A stretch of 22,202 nucleotides of DNA from Actinomycetes bacterium (GCA_023411615.1 JAEYOR010000038.1:1-22202), one strand, 5' to 3'; shown: positions 6,852-15,696, counted from the first letter of the stretch. Translations and numbers: made by a program. The notes: generated by a model from the letters alone, not told the origin.

Positions 6852-8852
6852 CTAGTTGTCGGCGACGATGCGCAATATCTCGGCGCCGTACGTGTCGAGC
6901 TTCGAGGCGCCGATGCCCGGCACGGAGGCAAGTTCGCCGAGCGTGGTGGGGCGTCGCTGGGCAATTGCAATGAGGCTCGTGTCGACGAGCACCGTGAAGG
7001 CAGGCTTCGATTGCGCCTGAGCGTGCTCAAGACGCCATGCCTTGAGCGCCCCAAAAAGGTGTGCCGCGTCCGCGTCGAGATCGTGGACTGTGCGTTTTTG
7101 TGCGGGTTGGCGCTTCGCAGGCATCGCGTCTGGCCACCATTTCTCGAGGAATCGTGTGCGCCTTCTTGTCGCCTTGCCACCCTCGCGCCGAGCGCGAGCG
7201 AAACTCAGATGCAAGTGCTCGCGAGCGCGCGTGATGCCCACATACAGCAACCTCCGCTCCTCCTCGATTGCCTCATCGGTATCGGCAAGCGACATCGGCA
7301 GGAGACCTTCGGACAGACCGATGAGGAACACGGCGTTCCATTCGAGGCCCTTTGCCGCGTGAATCGTGCTGAGAGTGACCCCGTCAACCACGGGCGCGTG
7401 TTGCGCGGATGCGCGCTCCGCGAGGTGCTCGACAAAGTCGCGCATTGAGGCCCCCTGGCCAGTGGCGGTTTCAACCTCGGTGTCGAAAGCGTCGGCAAGC
7501 TCGACGAGCGCCTGAAGTGCATCCCAGCGCTCCCGCACCGCCCCGCGAGCGGCCGGAGGCTCTTCGCTCCACCCCACCTCAGACACCGTCTCGCGGGCAA
7601 CGTAGCCGAGGCGCTCCTCAGAAGGCGCGACGGCGGCGCCACGCAACAGCAGCATCGCGCGCTTAATCTCCTCGCGCTCAAAGAAGCGCTGTCCCCCGCG
7701 CACCAGGTAGCCGATGCCTCGGGTGGCGAGCGCGTCCTCCAGTTCTTCCGATTGGCTGTTGGTGCGGTAGAGAATCGAGATCTCCCGTGCGGGAGTGCCC
7801 GCGGCAATGAGCGCCTCGATGCGATCCGCAACGCCTGCCGCTTCCGCCGCATCGTCGGGATATGCGTGGAAGCCCACCGCGGGTCCCGAGGGCCGCTGGG
7901 CGACGAGTTCCACGCCCGATGAGGCGACTCCTCGTTGCTGCATGAGGCCATTGGCAAGGCTCACGACTTGGGGCGTCGAGCGATAGTCCCGCACCAAGCG
8001 CACCACGTGGGCTTCTTCATAGCGGCGCGCGAACCCCAACAGGTGACTTGGTGATGCACCGGCGAAGGAGTAGATCGTCTGCGCGGGGTCACCCACAACG
8101 CACAGCTCGCGGCGGCCGCCGAGCCATTGATCAAGGACGTACTGCTGTAATGGGGACACGTCTTGGTACTCGTCGACAACAAAGTGGCGGTATTGGCGCC
8201 TGATCTGATCTCCCACCTCGTGGTGGCGACCAATCATGTCTGCCAAGAGCAAGAGGATGTCCTCAAAGTCCACGACGACGGCATCGGTCTTGATGTCTTC
8301 GTAAGCCCGCATCACATCGACCACCAATGGGCGCTCGATCCCGGCAGGCATCGGCCGGGCAGCGTCGGCCGCAACCCGTGCGTAATCGTCTGCCCCAACG
8401 AGCGACACCTTCGCCCACTCAATCTCTGCCGCCAGGTCGCGGACGGCGAGCCGGTCCACCGACAAACCTGCGGCCCTTGCGGCACGCCCAACAAGCTGCG
8501 CCTTGTGCTCGACGATGCCCGGCATCTGCCCGCCCACCACTTGCGGCCAGAAATAGCCAAGTTGGCGCAGAGCCGCCGCATGGAAGGTGCGTGCTTGCAC
8601 CCCCGCAGCGCCCAGGGCGCGCAGGCGGTGACGCATCTCGCCTGCAGCGCGCGCCGTGAAGGTGACCGCAAGCACCGATTGGGGGTTGTAGGCGCCTACC
8701 CGCACTCCATAAGCGATGCGATGCGTGATTGCTCGGGTTTTGCCCGTCCCCGCGCCCGCAAGCACGCATACGGGACCATGAAGTGCCACGGCAACCTGGC
8801 GTTGTTCAGGGTCGAGGGCGTCGAGAATCTCTTCGGCAGACATCGGCGCCAT
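6852..8852 (-). CDS. uvrD2: ATP-dependent DNA helicase UvrD2 (SF1A, HRDC C-terminus)
   Basis: 3'-5' superfamily 1 DNA helicase of the actinobacterial UvrD2 branch. Motifs in order: Walker A GAGTGKT (33-39), TFTARAAGEM (Ia), Walker B VDEYQD (226-231), GDPAQTIYSFAGA (III), DYRSTPQ (IV), STIHAAKGLEWN (V) and YVGITRAREHLHL (VI). The C-terminus (about 602-666) is an HRDC domain with the typical VPGIGASKLDTYG. Length is 666 aa against about 700 for the M. tuberculosis protein as I remember it. The missing part is the Cys-rich linker before HRDC: residues 574-601 have no cysteine. It lies 41 nt downstream of nudC on the same strand, probably the same transcript. Start ATG 8852 has no clear SD; ATG 8843 is an alternative. 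Confidence 0.95.
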   Translation of the reverse strand: MAPMSAEEILDALDPEQRQVAVALHGPVCVLAGAGTGKTRAITHRIAYGVRVGAYNPQSVLAVTFTARAAGEMRHRLRALGAAGVQARTFHAAALRQLGYFWPQVVGGQMPGIVEHKAQLVGRAARAAGLSVDRLAVRDLAAEIEWAKVSLVGADDYARVAADAARPMPAGIERPLVVDVMRAYEDIKTDAVVVDFEDILLLLADMIGRHHEVGDQIRRQYRHFVVDEYQDVSPLQQYVLDQWLGGRRELCVVGDPAQTIYSFAGASPSHLLGFARRYEEAHVVRLVRDYRSTPQVVSLANGLMQQRGVASSGVELVAQRPSGPAVGFHAYPDDAAEAAGVADRIEALIAAGTPAREISILYRTNSQSEELEDALATRGIGYLVRGGQRFFEREEIKRAMLLLRGAAVAPSEERLGYVARETVSEVGWSEEPPAARGAVRERWDALQALVELADAFDTEVETATGQGASMRDFVEHLAERASAQHAPVVDGVTLSTIHAAKGLEWNAVFLIGLSEGLLPMSLADTDEAIEEERRLLYVGITRAREHLHLSFARARREGGKATRRRTRFLEKWWPDAMPAKRQPAQKRTVHDLDADAAHLFGALKAWRLEHAQAQSKPAFTVLVDTSLIAIAQRRPTTLGELASVPGIGASKLDTYGAEILRIVADN

Positions 8853-8893
8853 TGTGTCAGCCCGGGGTGACGTGCATGCGTCTGTCCCCAGCC

Positions 8894-9790
8894 CTAGACA
8901 CCGTCGGGAAGGCGCTCACCAAACCACTCTTCGAGCATGCGCCTGGCGATGGACCCAGCGGGCGCGGGGATGACAGTGCCTTCATCCATCACCTGGATGA
9001 GATCCTCGCGCGACACCCACATCGCGTCGGAGATCTCGTTGTCATCGAGAACGAATGCGGGATCATCGGTGACTGCCGTGAAGCCCATCATGATCGACGC
9101 GGGGAATGGCCACGGCTGTGAGCCCACGTAGACGAGGTCCCTCAGTCGCAAATGAGCCTCCTCGAAGACCTCGCGGTGCACCGCCTGTTCGAGACTCTCG
9201 CCCGGCTCGACGTAGCCAGCAAGATGGGAGAAGCGGCGCGGAGACCAATAGGCCGCGTGAGCGAGAAGGAGTCTGTCTGCAGGATCCGTGATGGCGACGA
9301 TGACCGCTGGGTCGGTCCGCGGAAAGTGCTCGCGCTCGCACGACGCACAAAACCGCACCCACCCGCCCTGACGGGGCTCGGTGTCCATCCCGCACATCGA
9401 GCAGCGGGGATGGTTGCTATGCCACGTCGACAATGCGACAGCTGCTGAGGCCAGCTCACGGTCACGCGCGCCCTCATCTCCCCTCACGGAGATGGCGCGA
9501 AAGAGATCACGCAACGGAATCATCCGCTCGGTGCCAATGCCATCTTCATCTTGGCCGAAGCCCGGATCGGATGGCACGAGCGCGGCAAGGTCCCGATCCC
9601 CGTCCCGACCGAGATACATGCGCAGAGCCGCCGGAGGTTGATCCTCAGGGCGAACCACGAGGAGGCGGCCTTCCGCGGCCAAGAGCGCGCCGTTGGCGAC
9701 GATGACGGCATCCATCTCATCAAGAACGGCGTCCTCGCGCCTGTCCGCGGCACGATCGATGAGCGGTGGGTCGAGCAACGGTCGCTTCAC
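8894..9790 (-). CDS. nudC: NAD(+) diphosphatase NudC (Nudix hydrolase)
   Basis: Hydrolyses NAD(H) to NMN(H) plus AMP, and in bacteria also removes NAD caps from RNA (known for the family). Four zinc cysteines are present: C130/C133 and C148/C151. The Nudix box starts at G192 (G192, E198, R206, E207, E210, E211), so the metal-binding glutamates are intact, but the terminal Gly of the consensus is His213. The NudC hallmark SQPWPFPAS follows at 224-232. Length 298 aa is typical. Start is GTG 9790; no SD is seen, but TAGCGT lies exactly 6 nt upstream, suggesting a leaderless mRNA. It leads a probable nudC-uvrD2 transcript, divergent from the phosphotransferase gene. Confidence 0.95.
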   Translation of the reverse strand: MKRPLLDPPLIDRAADRREDAVLDEMDAVIVANGALLAAEGRLLVVRPEDQPPAALRMYLGRDGDRDLAALVPSDPGFGQDEDGIGTERMIPLRDLFRAISVRGDEGARDRELASAAVALSTWHSNHPRCSMCGMDTEPRQGGWVRFCASCEREHFPRTDPAVIVAITDPADRLLLAHAAYWSPRRFSHLAGYVEPGESLEQAVHREVFEEAHLRLRDLVYVGSQPWPFPASIMMGFTAVTDDPAFVLDDNEISDAMWVSREDLIQVMDEGTVIPAPAGSIARRMLEEWFGERLPDGV

Positions 9791-9796
9791 ACGCCC

Positions 9797-9802
9797 ACGC
9801 TA
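9797..9802 (-). promoter_or_regulatory. Putative -10 box of nudC (leaderless)
   Basis: On the minus strand TAGCGT matches the actinobacterial -10 pattern TANNNT. Six bases (GGGCGT) separate it from the GTG start at 9790, so transcription would begin at or next to the start codon. No Shine-Dalgarno sequence precedes the GTG. Confidence 0.5.
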
Positions 9803-9876
9803 CCCGGCGCTGCGCGCGTGGGCGAAGAGCCTGCTGATCGGCGGCGTGGAACATGCAAGAGGTACCTATTTGGCCG

Positions 9877-9882
9877 TACGGT
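9877..9882 (+). promoter_or_regulatory. Putative -10 box of the phosphotransferase gene (leaderless)
   Basis: TACGGT fits TANNNT and lies 6 nt (TGCTCC) before GTG 9889, the same geometry as nudC on the other strand. This also supports GTG 9889 over ATG 9853 as the start. Confidence 0.45.
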
Positions 9883-9888
9883 TGCTCC

Positions 9889-10812
9889 GTGCCCCGTTCG
9901 CCTCTCGCACTCGCCGCGCTCGCGTCAGTCGCCGTTCCAGGCCTCGACGTGTACGACGTGTTGCGCAGCCCGCATTCGGACACAGATTTTGACGTCGTCG
10001 TAGTCAAAGATGCCACCGGGCAGCGCTGGATCGTCCGTGCGCCCAAGCGCGCTGCTGCCGGTGCCGCCCTTGAGGCCGAGGTGGGGCTGTTGCGCGAGCT
10101 TGATCGCGCTCATCAGGCGCACCTCATTGACTTTGAAGTGCCGCGCCCCGTTGGTGCAGCGGTGATGTCCGGGGACGAAGGCGGACGGGCCGTGGTCTAC
10201 ACCGAGGTGGGAGGTTCGCCGCTCGTCCTCGCGCACATGGAACCTGGGCCCGGACTCACGGCTTCGCTCGGACGCACGCTGGCCCAGATTCACGAATTAC
10301 CGGTGGCCCTCATCGAGGACCAGGGCCTTCCGAGTTACGACGCTCAGGAGTACCGGCAACGCCGGCTGGCAGAGCTCGACGCAGGCGTTGAGACAGGCCT
10401 CGTCCCGCCTCGCCTAGCAGACAGGTGGGAACGCAACCTCGAGAATGTCGCCTGGTGGCGCTTCGAGCCGACGGTGGTGCACGGGGATTTAGGCGAGCAC
10501 CAGATTCTTGTGCGCGAAGGCCTTGTTGCCGGCGTCATCGATTGGATGGACGCTCGGGTCGCGGATCCGGCCGACGACCTCGCGTGGCTCGCGGCTTCCG
10601 CTCCGAATGATGTCTTCGAGTCCGTCCTCGAGTCGTACACCATGCACCGGCGGGAACTTCGCGACCCCCACCTTGCTGACCGTGCCCGCCTCGCGTCGGA
10701 GCTCGCTTTGTTGAGGTGGCTCATGTATGGGGTGCGCACCGACAACAATCACGTCATTGACGATGGCCGCGCGATGCTGGGGGACCTCGAAGTTCTCTTG
10801 TTCGACGCTTAG
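9889..10812 (+). CDS. APH-fold phosphotransferase (macrolide 2'-phosphotransferase-like)
   Basis: 307-aa aminoglycoside-phosphotransferase-fold protein. The kinase-like catalytic loop HGDLGEHQILV and the metal-binding GVIDWMDARVADPADDLAWLA are both present, in the usual order. At the position where many APH enzymes have Asn (HxDxxxxN) this one has Gln (HGDLGEHQ), a position that also varies in macrolide kinases. N-terminal lobe: DVVVVKDATGQRWIVRAPKR with the ATP-binding Lys probably the one in this stretch. The substrate is unknown; the genomic setting is housekeeping and nothing indicates that it is a resistance gene. I prefer GTG 9889 (PRSPLALAALASVAVPGL is the expected N-terminus); ATG 9853 is possible. 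It converges on the GGDEF gene with one base between stops. Confidence 0.83.
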   Translation: MPRSPLALAALASVAVPGLDVYDVLRSPHSDTDFDVVVVKDATGQRWIVRAPKRAAAGAALEAEVGLLRELDRAHQAHLIDFEVPRPVGAAVMSGDEGGRAVVYTEVGGSPLVLAHMEPGPGLTASLGRTLAQIHELPVALIEDQGLPSYDAQEYRQRRLAELDAGVETGLVPPRLADRWERNLENVAWWRFEPTVVHGDLGEHQILVREGLVAGVIDWMDARVADPADDLAWLAASAPNDVFESVLESYTMHRRELRDPHLADRARLASELALLRWLMYGVRTDNNHVIDDGRAMLGDLEVLLFDA

Positions 10813-10813
10813 C

Positions 10814-12379
10814 TTAGAAAGTCGCGAAGCGCAGTTGATCGCGCCCGGCATTTTTCGCCACATAGAGAGCGCTGTCCGCAGCCTCGATGAGTCGCGCAGC
10901 GTCGACGTCATCGACAGGGGCCCATGCGACTCCAGCGCTCGCGGTGATCCGTATCGCTCCTTCGCGTGCCGCAACGTCCACCCGCGCACACGCGGCGCGA
11001 ATCTGTTCGGCGCGTTCCATTGCGTCGTCGCGCGTGGGGCTCGGGAACAGTGCGATGAACTCCTCGCCACCGAATCTCGCAACGACGGCGTCGTCCGCAG
11101 CGTCTTTCATCGCGTGGGCCACGGCCCGCAGCGCGCGGTCTCCCGCCGCGTGACCATGAGTGTCGTTGATCTCCTTGAAGTGGTCGACGTCGATGATCAC
11201 CACGGCGAGTGGCACGGCGTCCGCGACACATGCGGCAACCATGCGAGGCAATACCTCGAACACGTATCGGCGGTTGTGCAGACCAGTGCCGACGTCCCGC
11301 ACGACTTGTTCGGCGAGCTCTGCCCGCAGTCGCTCGTTGGTGCGAGCTTCATCGGCGAGCGCATCGCGGACGCGGATGAGTTCGCGCGTTCGCATCGCCT
11401 CCTCCGTGATGTTGCGCACGTGAACAAGGGTGCCGAGCCTTCGACCCTTACGGTCTTGGAGGTCGCTCTTTGTCACGTCGACAATGACGTTGTCTGCGCC
11501 AAGTGTGAGATCCCAATGCCCACGTGCCTTGACGATGTCAACAAGAACGGGGGTAATCTCTTCCGGCCGGCGCCCATGGAACGATCCGTCAAAGCCAAGT
11601 CGCTCAAGCATGCTCAATGCCCGCCGGTTGCAGTCGACAAGCCGACCCGACGTATCGAGCACGAACACCGCATCGGTGAAACTCCAAAACACTTCGACAC
11701 GCGCAACGGGAATCACATCGGCGAGGCCATCCTGAATCATTGATCTGCCCATGAAGAGTGCCGTGATGGTAAACGCCGCTGGTGTGAGATCGACGCCACT
11801 CGCGCCGTCACTGACGATCGTCACCACGTTCGCGCCAACCGGGATCGACCACGTGGCAATCGTGATGGGGAGACCTCGCAAGGCGAGAGCGGGCAGGACG
11901 TGCCGGGACGCGATGAGCACGACGAGTGAACCCGACAGGAGTCCATAGCTCACGGCTGCGTGGACCCAAAAGAGAGGACCATACGCGGCGTCGCCGTGAT
12001 CGTTCACCCGGACGAGCCATCCATGGGTCGAGGGAGTGAGAGCGAGAAAGAGCATTGCTGCCGGGTGAACAACAAGTGAGGCGATGTAGTGCGACGTGGG
12101 CCGCCACGCGGCATTGCGAACCGCTTGGATGAGGACGCGGAAGAACGCCACCATCACTGCGACAACGGGCAAGGTCCAGGCAATGGTGAGCGTTGGGTCG
12201 GGAGGGTCACCAACGTAGGACGTGAGCGAGATCGCACTCCACACAACGGTGCTGGACAAAAAGCCGACAAGAGCGATTCTCGCGAGCGTCCTGCGTGGCG
12301 TATTGAGAGAGACCGCGATCAGGGTGAGACCTGCAATCATGGCAAGTCCCAACACCATCACCATGAGCATGGTGGTCAC
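10814..12379 (-). CDS. Diguanylate cyclase with 7TM sensor, PAS and GGDEF domains
   Basis: Predicted to make c-di-GMP from two GTP. Domain order: about seven hydrophobic helices within residues 1-212 (resembling the histidine-kinase-type N-terminal 7TM region), a PAS domain (about 228-325, FWSFTDAVFVLDTSGRLVDCNRRAL), a short coiled-coil linker (326-360) and a GGDEF domain from DVGTGLHNRR (362-371). The metal-site Asp is in DVDHF (D397/D399) and the active loop GGEEF is at 437-441, so catalysis should be intact. The RxxD inhibitory I-site is absent: the positions 9 and 6 before the first Gly are Ala and Ala. No EAL domain. Start is GTG 12379 with AGAGG 4 nt upstream. It lies 113 nt after adnB on the same strand and could be read from the adnAB transcript. 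Confidence 0.93.
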   Translation of the reverse strand: MTTMLMVMVLGLAMIAGLTLIAVSLNTPRRTLARIALVGFLSSTVVWSAISLTSYVGDPPDPTLTIAWTLPVVAVMVAFFRVLIQAVRNAAWRPTSHYIASLVVHPAAMLFLALTPSTHGWLVRVNDHGDAAYGPLFWVHAAVSYGLLSGSLVVLIASRHVLPALALRGLPITIATWSIPVGANVVTIVSDGASGVDLTPAAFTITALFMGRSMIQDGLADVIPVARVEVFWSFTDAVFVLDTSGRLVDCNRRALSMLERLGFDGSFHGRRPEEITPVLVDIVKARGHWDLTLGADNVIVDVTKSDLQDRKGRRLGTLVHVRNITEEAMRTRELIRVRDALADEARTNERLRAELAEQVVRDVGTGLHNRRYVFEVLPRMVAACVADAVPLAVVIIDVDHFKEINDTHGHAAGDRALRAVAHAMKDAADDAVVARFGGEEFIALFPSPTRDDAMERAEQIRAACARVDVAAREGAIRITASAGVAWAPVDDVDAARLIEAADSALYVAKNAGRDQLRFATF

Positions 12380-12492
12380 GGCACCTCTGTCCCTCAGGCA
12401 TCACTCGTCATCATCCGATCGACGGACCTGCCCCCCAAATGAGGGGCACGCGATGTGATCTGCGCCTCCTTGCAAGCGCGTACATCGTGGTA
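12380..12492 (-). other. Spacer between adnB and the GGDEF gene, with one short hairpin
   Basis: This 113-bp spacer contains an inverted repeat TGCCCC (12429-12434) / GGGGCA (12443-12448) with an 8-nt loop. There is no T run on either strand, so it is a weak terminator candidate at best. I see no convincing promoter, so read-through from adnB into the GGDEF gene is possible. Confidence 0.3.
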
Positions 12493-15400
12493 CTAGTGCG
12501 AGGGTCTGCGCAAGAGGTCCTCGAGTTCTCCTCGTGAGAGGAGACGTTCCGGTCTGACGGTTTCATCGGTCGCCACGTAATAGAACGCCGCGTCCACTGC
12601 ATCGGGGTCGATCCCTTCGCGCTCTGCCCACGCGATCCGGTACATCGACAACTGAATCTCCCGCGCCGTGCGCTCCGCTTCGTCACGTGGGGGCCTCCCC
12701 GACTTCCAGTCGACAACGGTGATGGTGTCGAGGCCGCGTCCAGGACCAAAGATTGCGTCTATTCGCGAGCGGATGGTCACACCCGCGATTGGCAACTCAA
12801 CATCAGTCTCCACGTGGGTTGGGATGCGGTCAGCCCATTCACTTGCGAGGAAGGTCTGCTTCAGTGCGTCGAGATCGTCGGGAATCCCGTCCGTCGCCTC
12901 ATCCTCGGCCTCCCACAACGATGGCTGTCCAAAGTGTGCTTCTATCCACGCGTGCAGAGTCGAGCCGCGCTGAGCAGCGGCACTTGGCTCTTCAGGGATT
13001 GGGCGGCGCAATTGCAAAGCAAAAGCCTGTTCGTCACGCTGCAATGACACAAGCCGCGATGCGGGGAGGTGAGGTGGGATCTCTACAGTGACCTCCCTGC
13101 CACTGCGTTGGGCCCGCTCCGCAAGGATCGCCGCGACGTCTGCGGCGAGAGGCCACGATTCATCCCATGTGTCCCCGATGGCGTTACTCACGCGCGTGAC
13201 CTGCGCGGCAAGTTCCCGACGCCGCTGCTGGCGCACCGTCACCGGGCGCGGCCACAGTGCGATGACAGATTCGCGCACTCGGGGTTCATCATCCGCCGGC
13301 TCGTCAAACCACTCCCCTCGAAGGACCTGATGGGAGTCAAGCAGTTCCGTCACGTAGGTGGATGGTTGGCGCAACCGCACGCCGGAAGCGAACCATGAGC
13401 CACTGAGGAGGACGTGCGAGCGGGCACGCGTCAGCGCCACGTAGAACAGTCGCCTCTCTTCTTCGAGGCGCCACATGCCACAGGCCTCCTTGAACTCAGC
13501 GACCGACTCGGCCAGTTCGCTGTGGTCACGAGCATCGCGGAAAGCCCAGGCCGGGAGACTGTCGCGGTCGAGCCGTAGGTCATGCGGCAATGCGCCGACG
13601 CGGTCGAGCCACCCTGAATCGCTGTAGAAGGGAGTGCTATTCGAGGGCACTCCGACCGACGGGAACTGACCGTCGTTCAGCCCAGGGACTGCGACGATGT
13701 CCCATTCCAAGCCCTTTGACGCGTGCACAGTGAGCACCTGAACCGCATTCGGGTCAGGCTCGCGCATGGGAGCGTCGAGCCCGTTCTCTTCTGCGCGTGC
13801 GGCGTCGAGCCACGCGAGAAAGGCGCCGAGGGTCGCACGCTGCGCACCCAACGCAAAGGTGCGGGTCGCATCGACAAAGGCGTCGACCGCTCGCCTTTGG
13901 GCTGCGTTGGGGCGCGACACCGCCACTTCGATATCGAGACCCCACGCCCGCTCCGCAAAGAGGACGAGTTCATTGAGCGGGAGGTAGGTGTGCCGACGGA
14001 TCGCATCAATGACAGCAGCGAGTTCGATGAGGCGCGCCAAGGCGGCGTCACTCAGCGCACGGCCCTGCGGAGAGACCCAGCCGCGGGGTGGAAGATCGGC
14101 AAGGGCGTCAATGATGGAAGCAGCGCCTTCGCGCGCCGCGCCCGGACCCGCCAATGCCTGTGCACGGTCATGCAGAGCCGCCAGGTCTCGAGGGCCCAGG
14201 GCAATGCGCTCGCCCGTGAGCAAGCGAATAAGGGCATCGCCGCGGGATGGATCGTGCGCCACTTCGAGGAGCGCCAGGAGATCTGCTACCTCTGGGGTGT
14301 CAAGCAAGCCACCCAGACCGACGACTTCGTAATCGACGCCCGCCGCCGCCAGCGCATCAACAACGGCCCGTTGTTGCGCGCGTCGACGACACAGAACTGC
14401 GGCTTCAACCGGGCGATTGAGGTGATCGCCCAATTCGGCTCGCCTTGCCAGGATGAAGCCGACCACCGCGGTTGCTTCGTCTTCCTCCGTAAGGTGTCGC
14501 GATGCCACAACGCCCGGCGCATTTCTTACGGGTTCCGGGACGCCGAGTTCCTCTGCACGAGAGCGCAGTGGCACTCCCGCGACAGGACCGGATGCAAGCG
14601 GCTCCACGACGGCATTCGCCGCCGCCAAGATGCTTGCCTCGTTTCTCCAAGTCACTGACAAATGCCCCAACCGCACGCGCTCGCCCCCGAAACGCTCGAC
14701 AAACTGGCGCAGCGCATCCGCGGATGCACCACGGAATCCATATATCGCTTGGTTCGGGTCGCCCACGGCCATGACGGGATGAGTCCCGCCAAAGAGATGC
14801 GCAAAGAGGTCGAGCTGCGGGGGCGATGTGTCTTGGAACTCGTCGAGCAACACGGCAACGTACCGAGAGCGTTCGATCTCCTGGACCGCCGGGATCTGGG
14901 CAAGTTTGACAGCAATGTCCACCTGGTCAGAGAAATCGAGAAGCGAGGCGGAGCGCTTTCGCGCGTCAAACTCCTCGATGAGGTCGGCAAGGGCGATGAG
15001 CGACCGCACCTTGCCCACCACCCGGCTGAGGTCTTGGGTGAACGGCGCAAGACCGGCGCCTCTCTTCTTGGGGAGCGCTTCCATGAAGGCCAAGGCCGCC
15101 ACCGCCCATGAGCGCAGCCGCTCCGGAGCCACCCGATGGTCTCGCGCCTGCGCGGCGAGGCGGGGAATGGCGGTGACGATCGAACTGACAGCAGAGTCCG
15201 TGTGCACCTCGGCGTCCCACGATGAGACGACCGAGTCGGCGAGCTGCCACAGCGCCGCATCGGTGAGCACGGTTGCCCCAGGATCAACGGCGACGCGCAG
15301 GCCGTGTTCCGCAGCAAGAGCCGCCGCGTAGGCGTTGTAGGTCGATACGCTCACGTGGGCTCGTGATGGATCCGCACCAAAGAGCCGTGAGACCCGTTGC

Positions 15401-15696
15401 TCCGCGCGCTCCGCGATCTCCGCGGCCGCCTTGCGGGTGAAGGTGAGGCAGAGGATCTCCTCGGGCGAGATATCGCGGCCAAACAGAGTCCGCGCATTGT
15501 CAAGCAAGAAGAGGATGCGCAAAGAAAGGGTCTCGGTCTTGCCCGAGCCTGCGCCCGCAACAATGAGCGTCGGCTCAAGTCCAGCACCGATGACGTCGCT
15601 TTGCTCGGCCGTCAACATTCGATCGGGCGCGATCTCACCTGCGATCTCCGCTGGTGGGCGCCCCAATCCTGCAATGAGCCCATCGTCATGTGTCAT
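12493..15696 (-). CDS. adnB: AdnB: lead helicase-nuclease subunit of AdnAB
   Basis: 1067-aa UvrD-like motor fused to a RecB-type nuclease. With AdnA it forms the actinobacterial heterodimer that resects DNA double-strand breaks. All SF1 motifs are canonical: Walker A GAGSGKT (48-54), Walker B DEFQD (285-289), GDPNQAIYGFRGA (III), TVHASKGLEWD (V), YVALTRARSH (VI). The nuclease domain has GSTLHAWIE, D980 in RIDAI, D996 and K998 in VVDWKSG, and QLSMYR, so it should be active. There is no Fe-S cysteine cluster at its C-terminus. The start ATG 15696 overlaps the adnA stop as ATGA and has AGGTGAG 6 nt upstream; an in-frame start at 15753 is less likely. From memory, the mycobacterial Walker B Asp is also numbered 285, which agrees with this start. 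Confidence 0.94.
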   Translation of the reverse strand: MTHDDGLIAGLGRPPAEIAGEIAPDRMLTAEQSDVIGAGLEPTLIVAGAGSGKTETLSLRILFLLDNARTLFGRDISPEEILCLTFTRKAAAEIAERAEQRVSRLFGADPSRAHVSVSTYNAYAAALAAEHGLRVAVDPGATVLTDAALWQLADSVVSSWDAEVHTDSAVSSIVTAIPRLAAQARDHRVAPERLRSWAVAALAFMEALPKKRGAGLAPFTQDLSRVVGKVRSLIALADLIEEFDARKRSASLLDFSDQVDIAVKLAQIPAVQEIERSRYVAVLLDEFQDTSPPQLDLFAHLFGGTHPVMAVGDPNQAIYGFRGASADALRQFVERFGGERVRLGHLSVTWRNEASILAAANAVVEPLASGPVAGVPLRSRAEELGVPEPVRNAPGVVASRHLTEEDEATAVVGFILARRAELGDHLNRPVEAAVLCRRRAQQRAVVDALAAAGVDYEVVGLGGLLDTPEVADLLALLEVAHDPSRGDALIRLLTGERIALGPRDLAALHDRAQALAGPGAAREGAASIIDALADLPPRGWVSPQGRALSDAALARLIELAAVIDAIRRHTYLPLNELVLFAERAWGLDIEVAVSRPNAAQRRAVDAFVDATRTFALGAQRATLGAFLAWLDAARAEENGLDAPMREPDPNAVQVLTVHASKGLEWDIVAVPGLNDGQFPSVGVPSNSTPFYSDSGWLDRVGALPHDLRLDRDSLPAWAFRDARDHSELAESVAEFKEACGMWRLEEERRLFYVALTRARSHVLLSGSWFASGVRLRQPSTYVTELLDSHQVLRGEWFDEPADDEPRVRESVIALWPRPVTVRQQRRRELAAQVTRVSNAIGDTWDESWPLAADVAAILAERAQRSGREVTVEIPPHLPASRLVSLQRDEQAFALQLRRPIPEEPSAAAQRGSTLHAWIEAHFGQPSLWEAEDEATDGIPDDLDALKQTFLASEWADRIPTHVETDVELPIAGVTIRSRIDAIFGPGRGLDTITVVDWKSGRPPRDEAERTAREIQLSMYRIAWAEREGIDPDAVDAAFYYVATDETVRPERLLSRGELEDLLRRPSH

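Noticed and set aside
9889..10812. Phosphotransferase as an antibiotic-resistance gene
   Set aside because: The APH fold alone does not define a substrate, and the setting is a conserved housekeeping block with no mobile-element signs.
13723..14658. Plus-strand open frame of 311 codons inside adnB
   Set aside because: It lies entirely antisense to conserved AdnB helicase motifs, with Arg-rich low-complexity content typical of GC-rich shadow frames.
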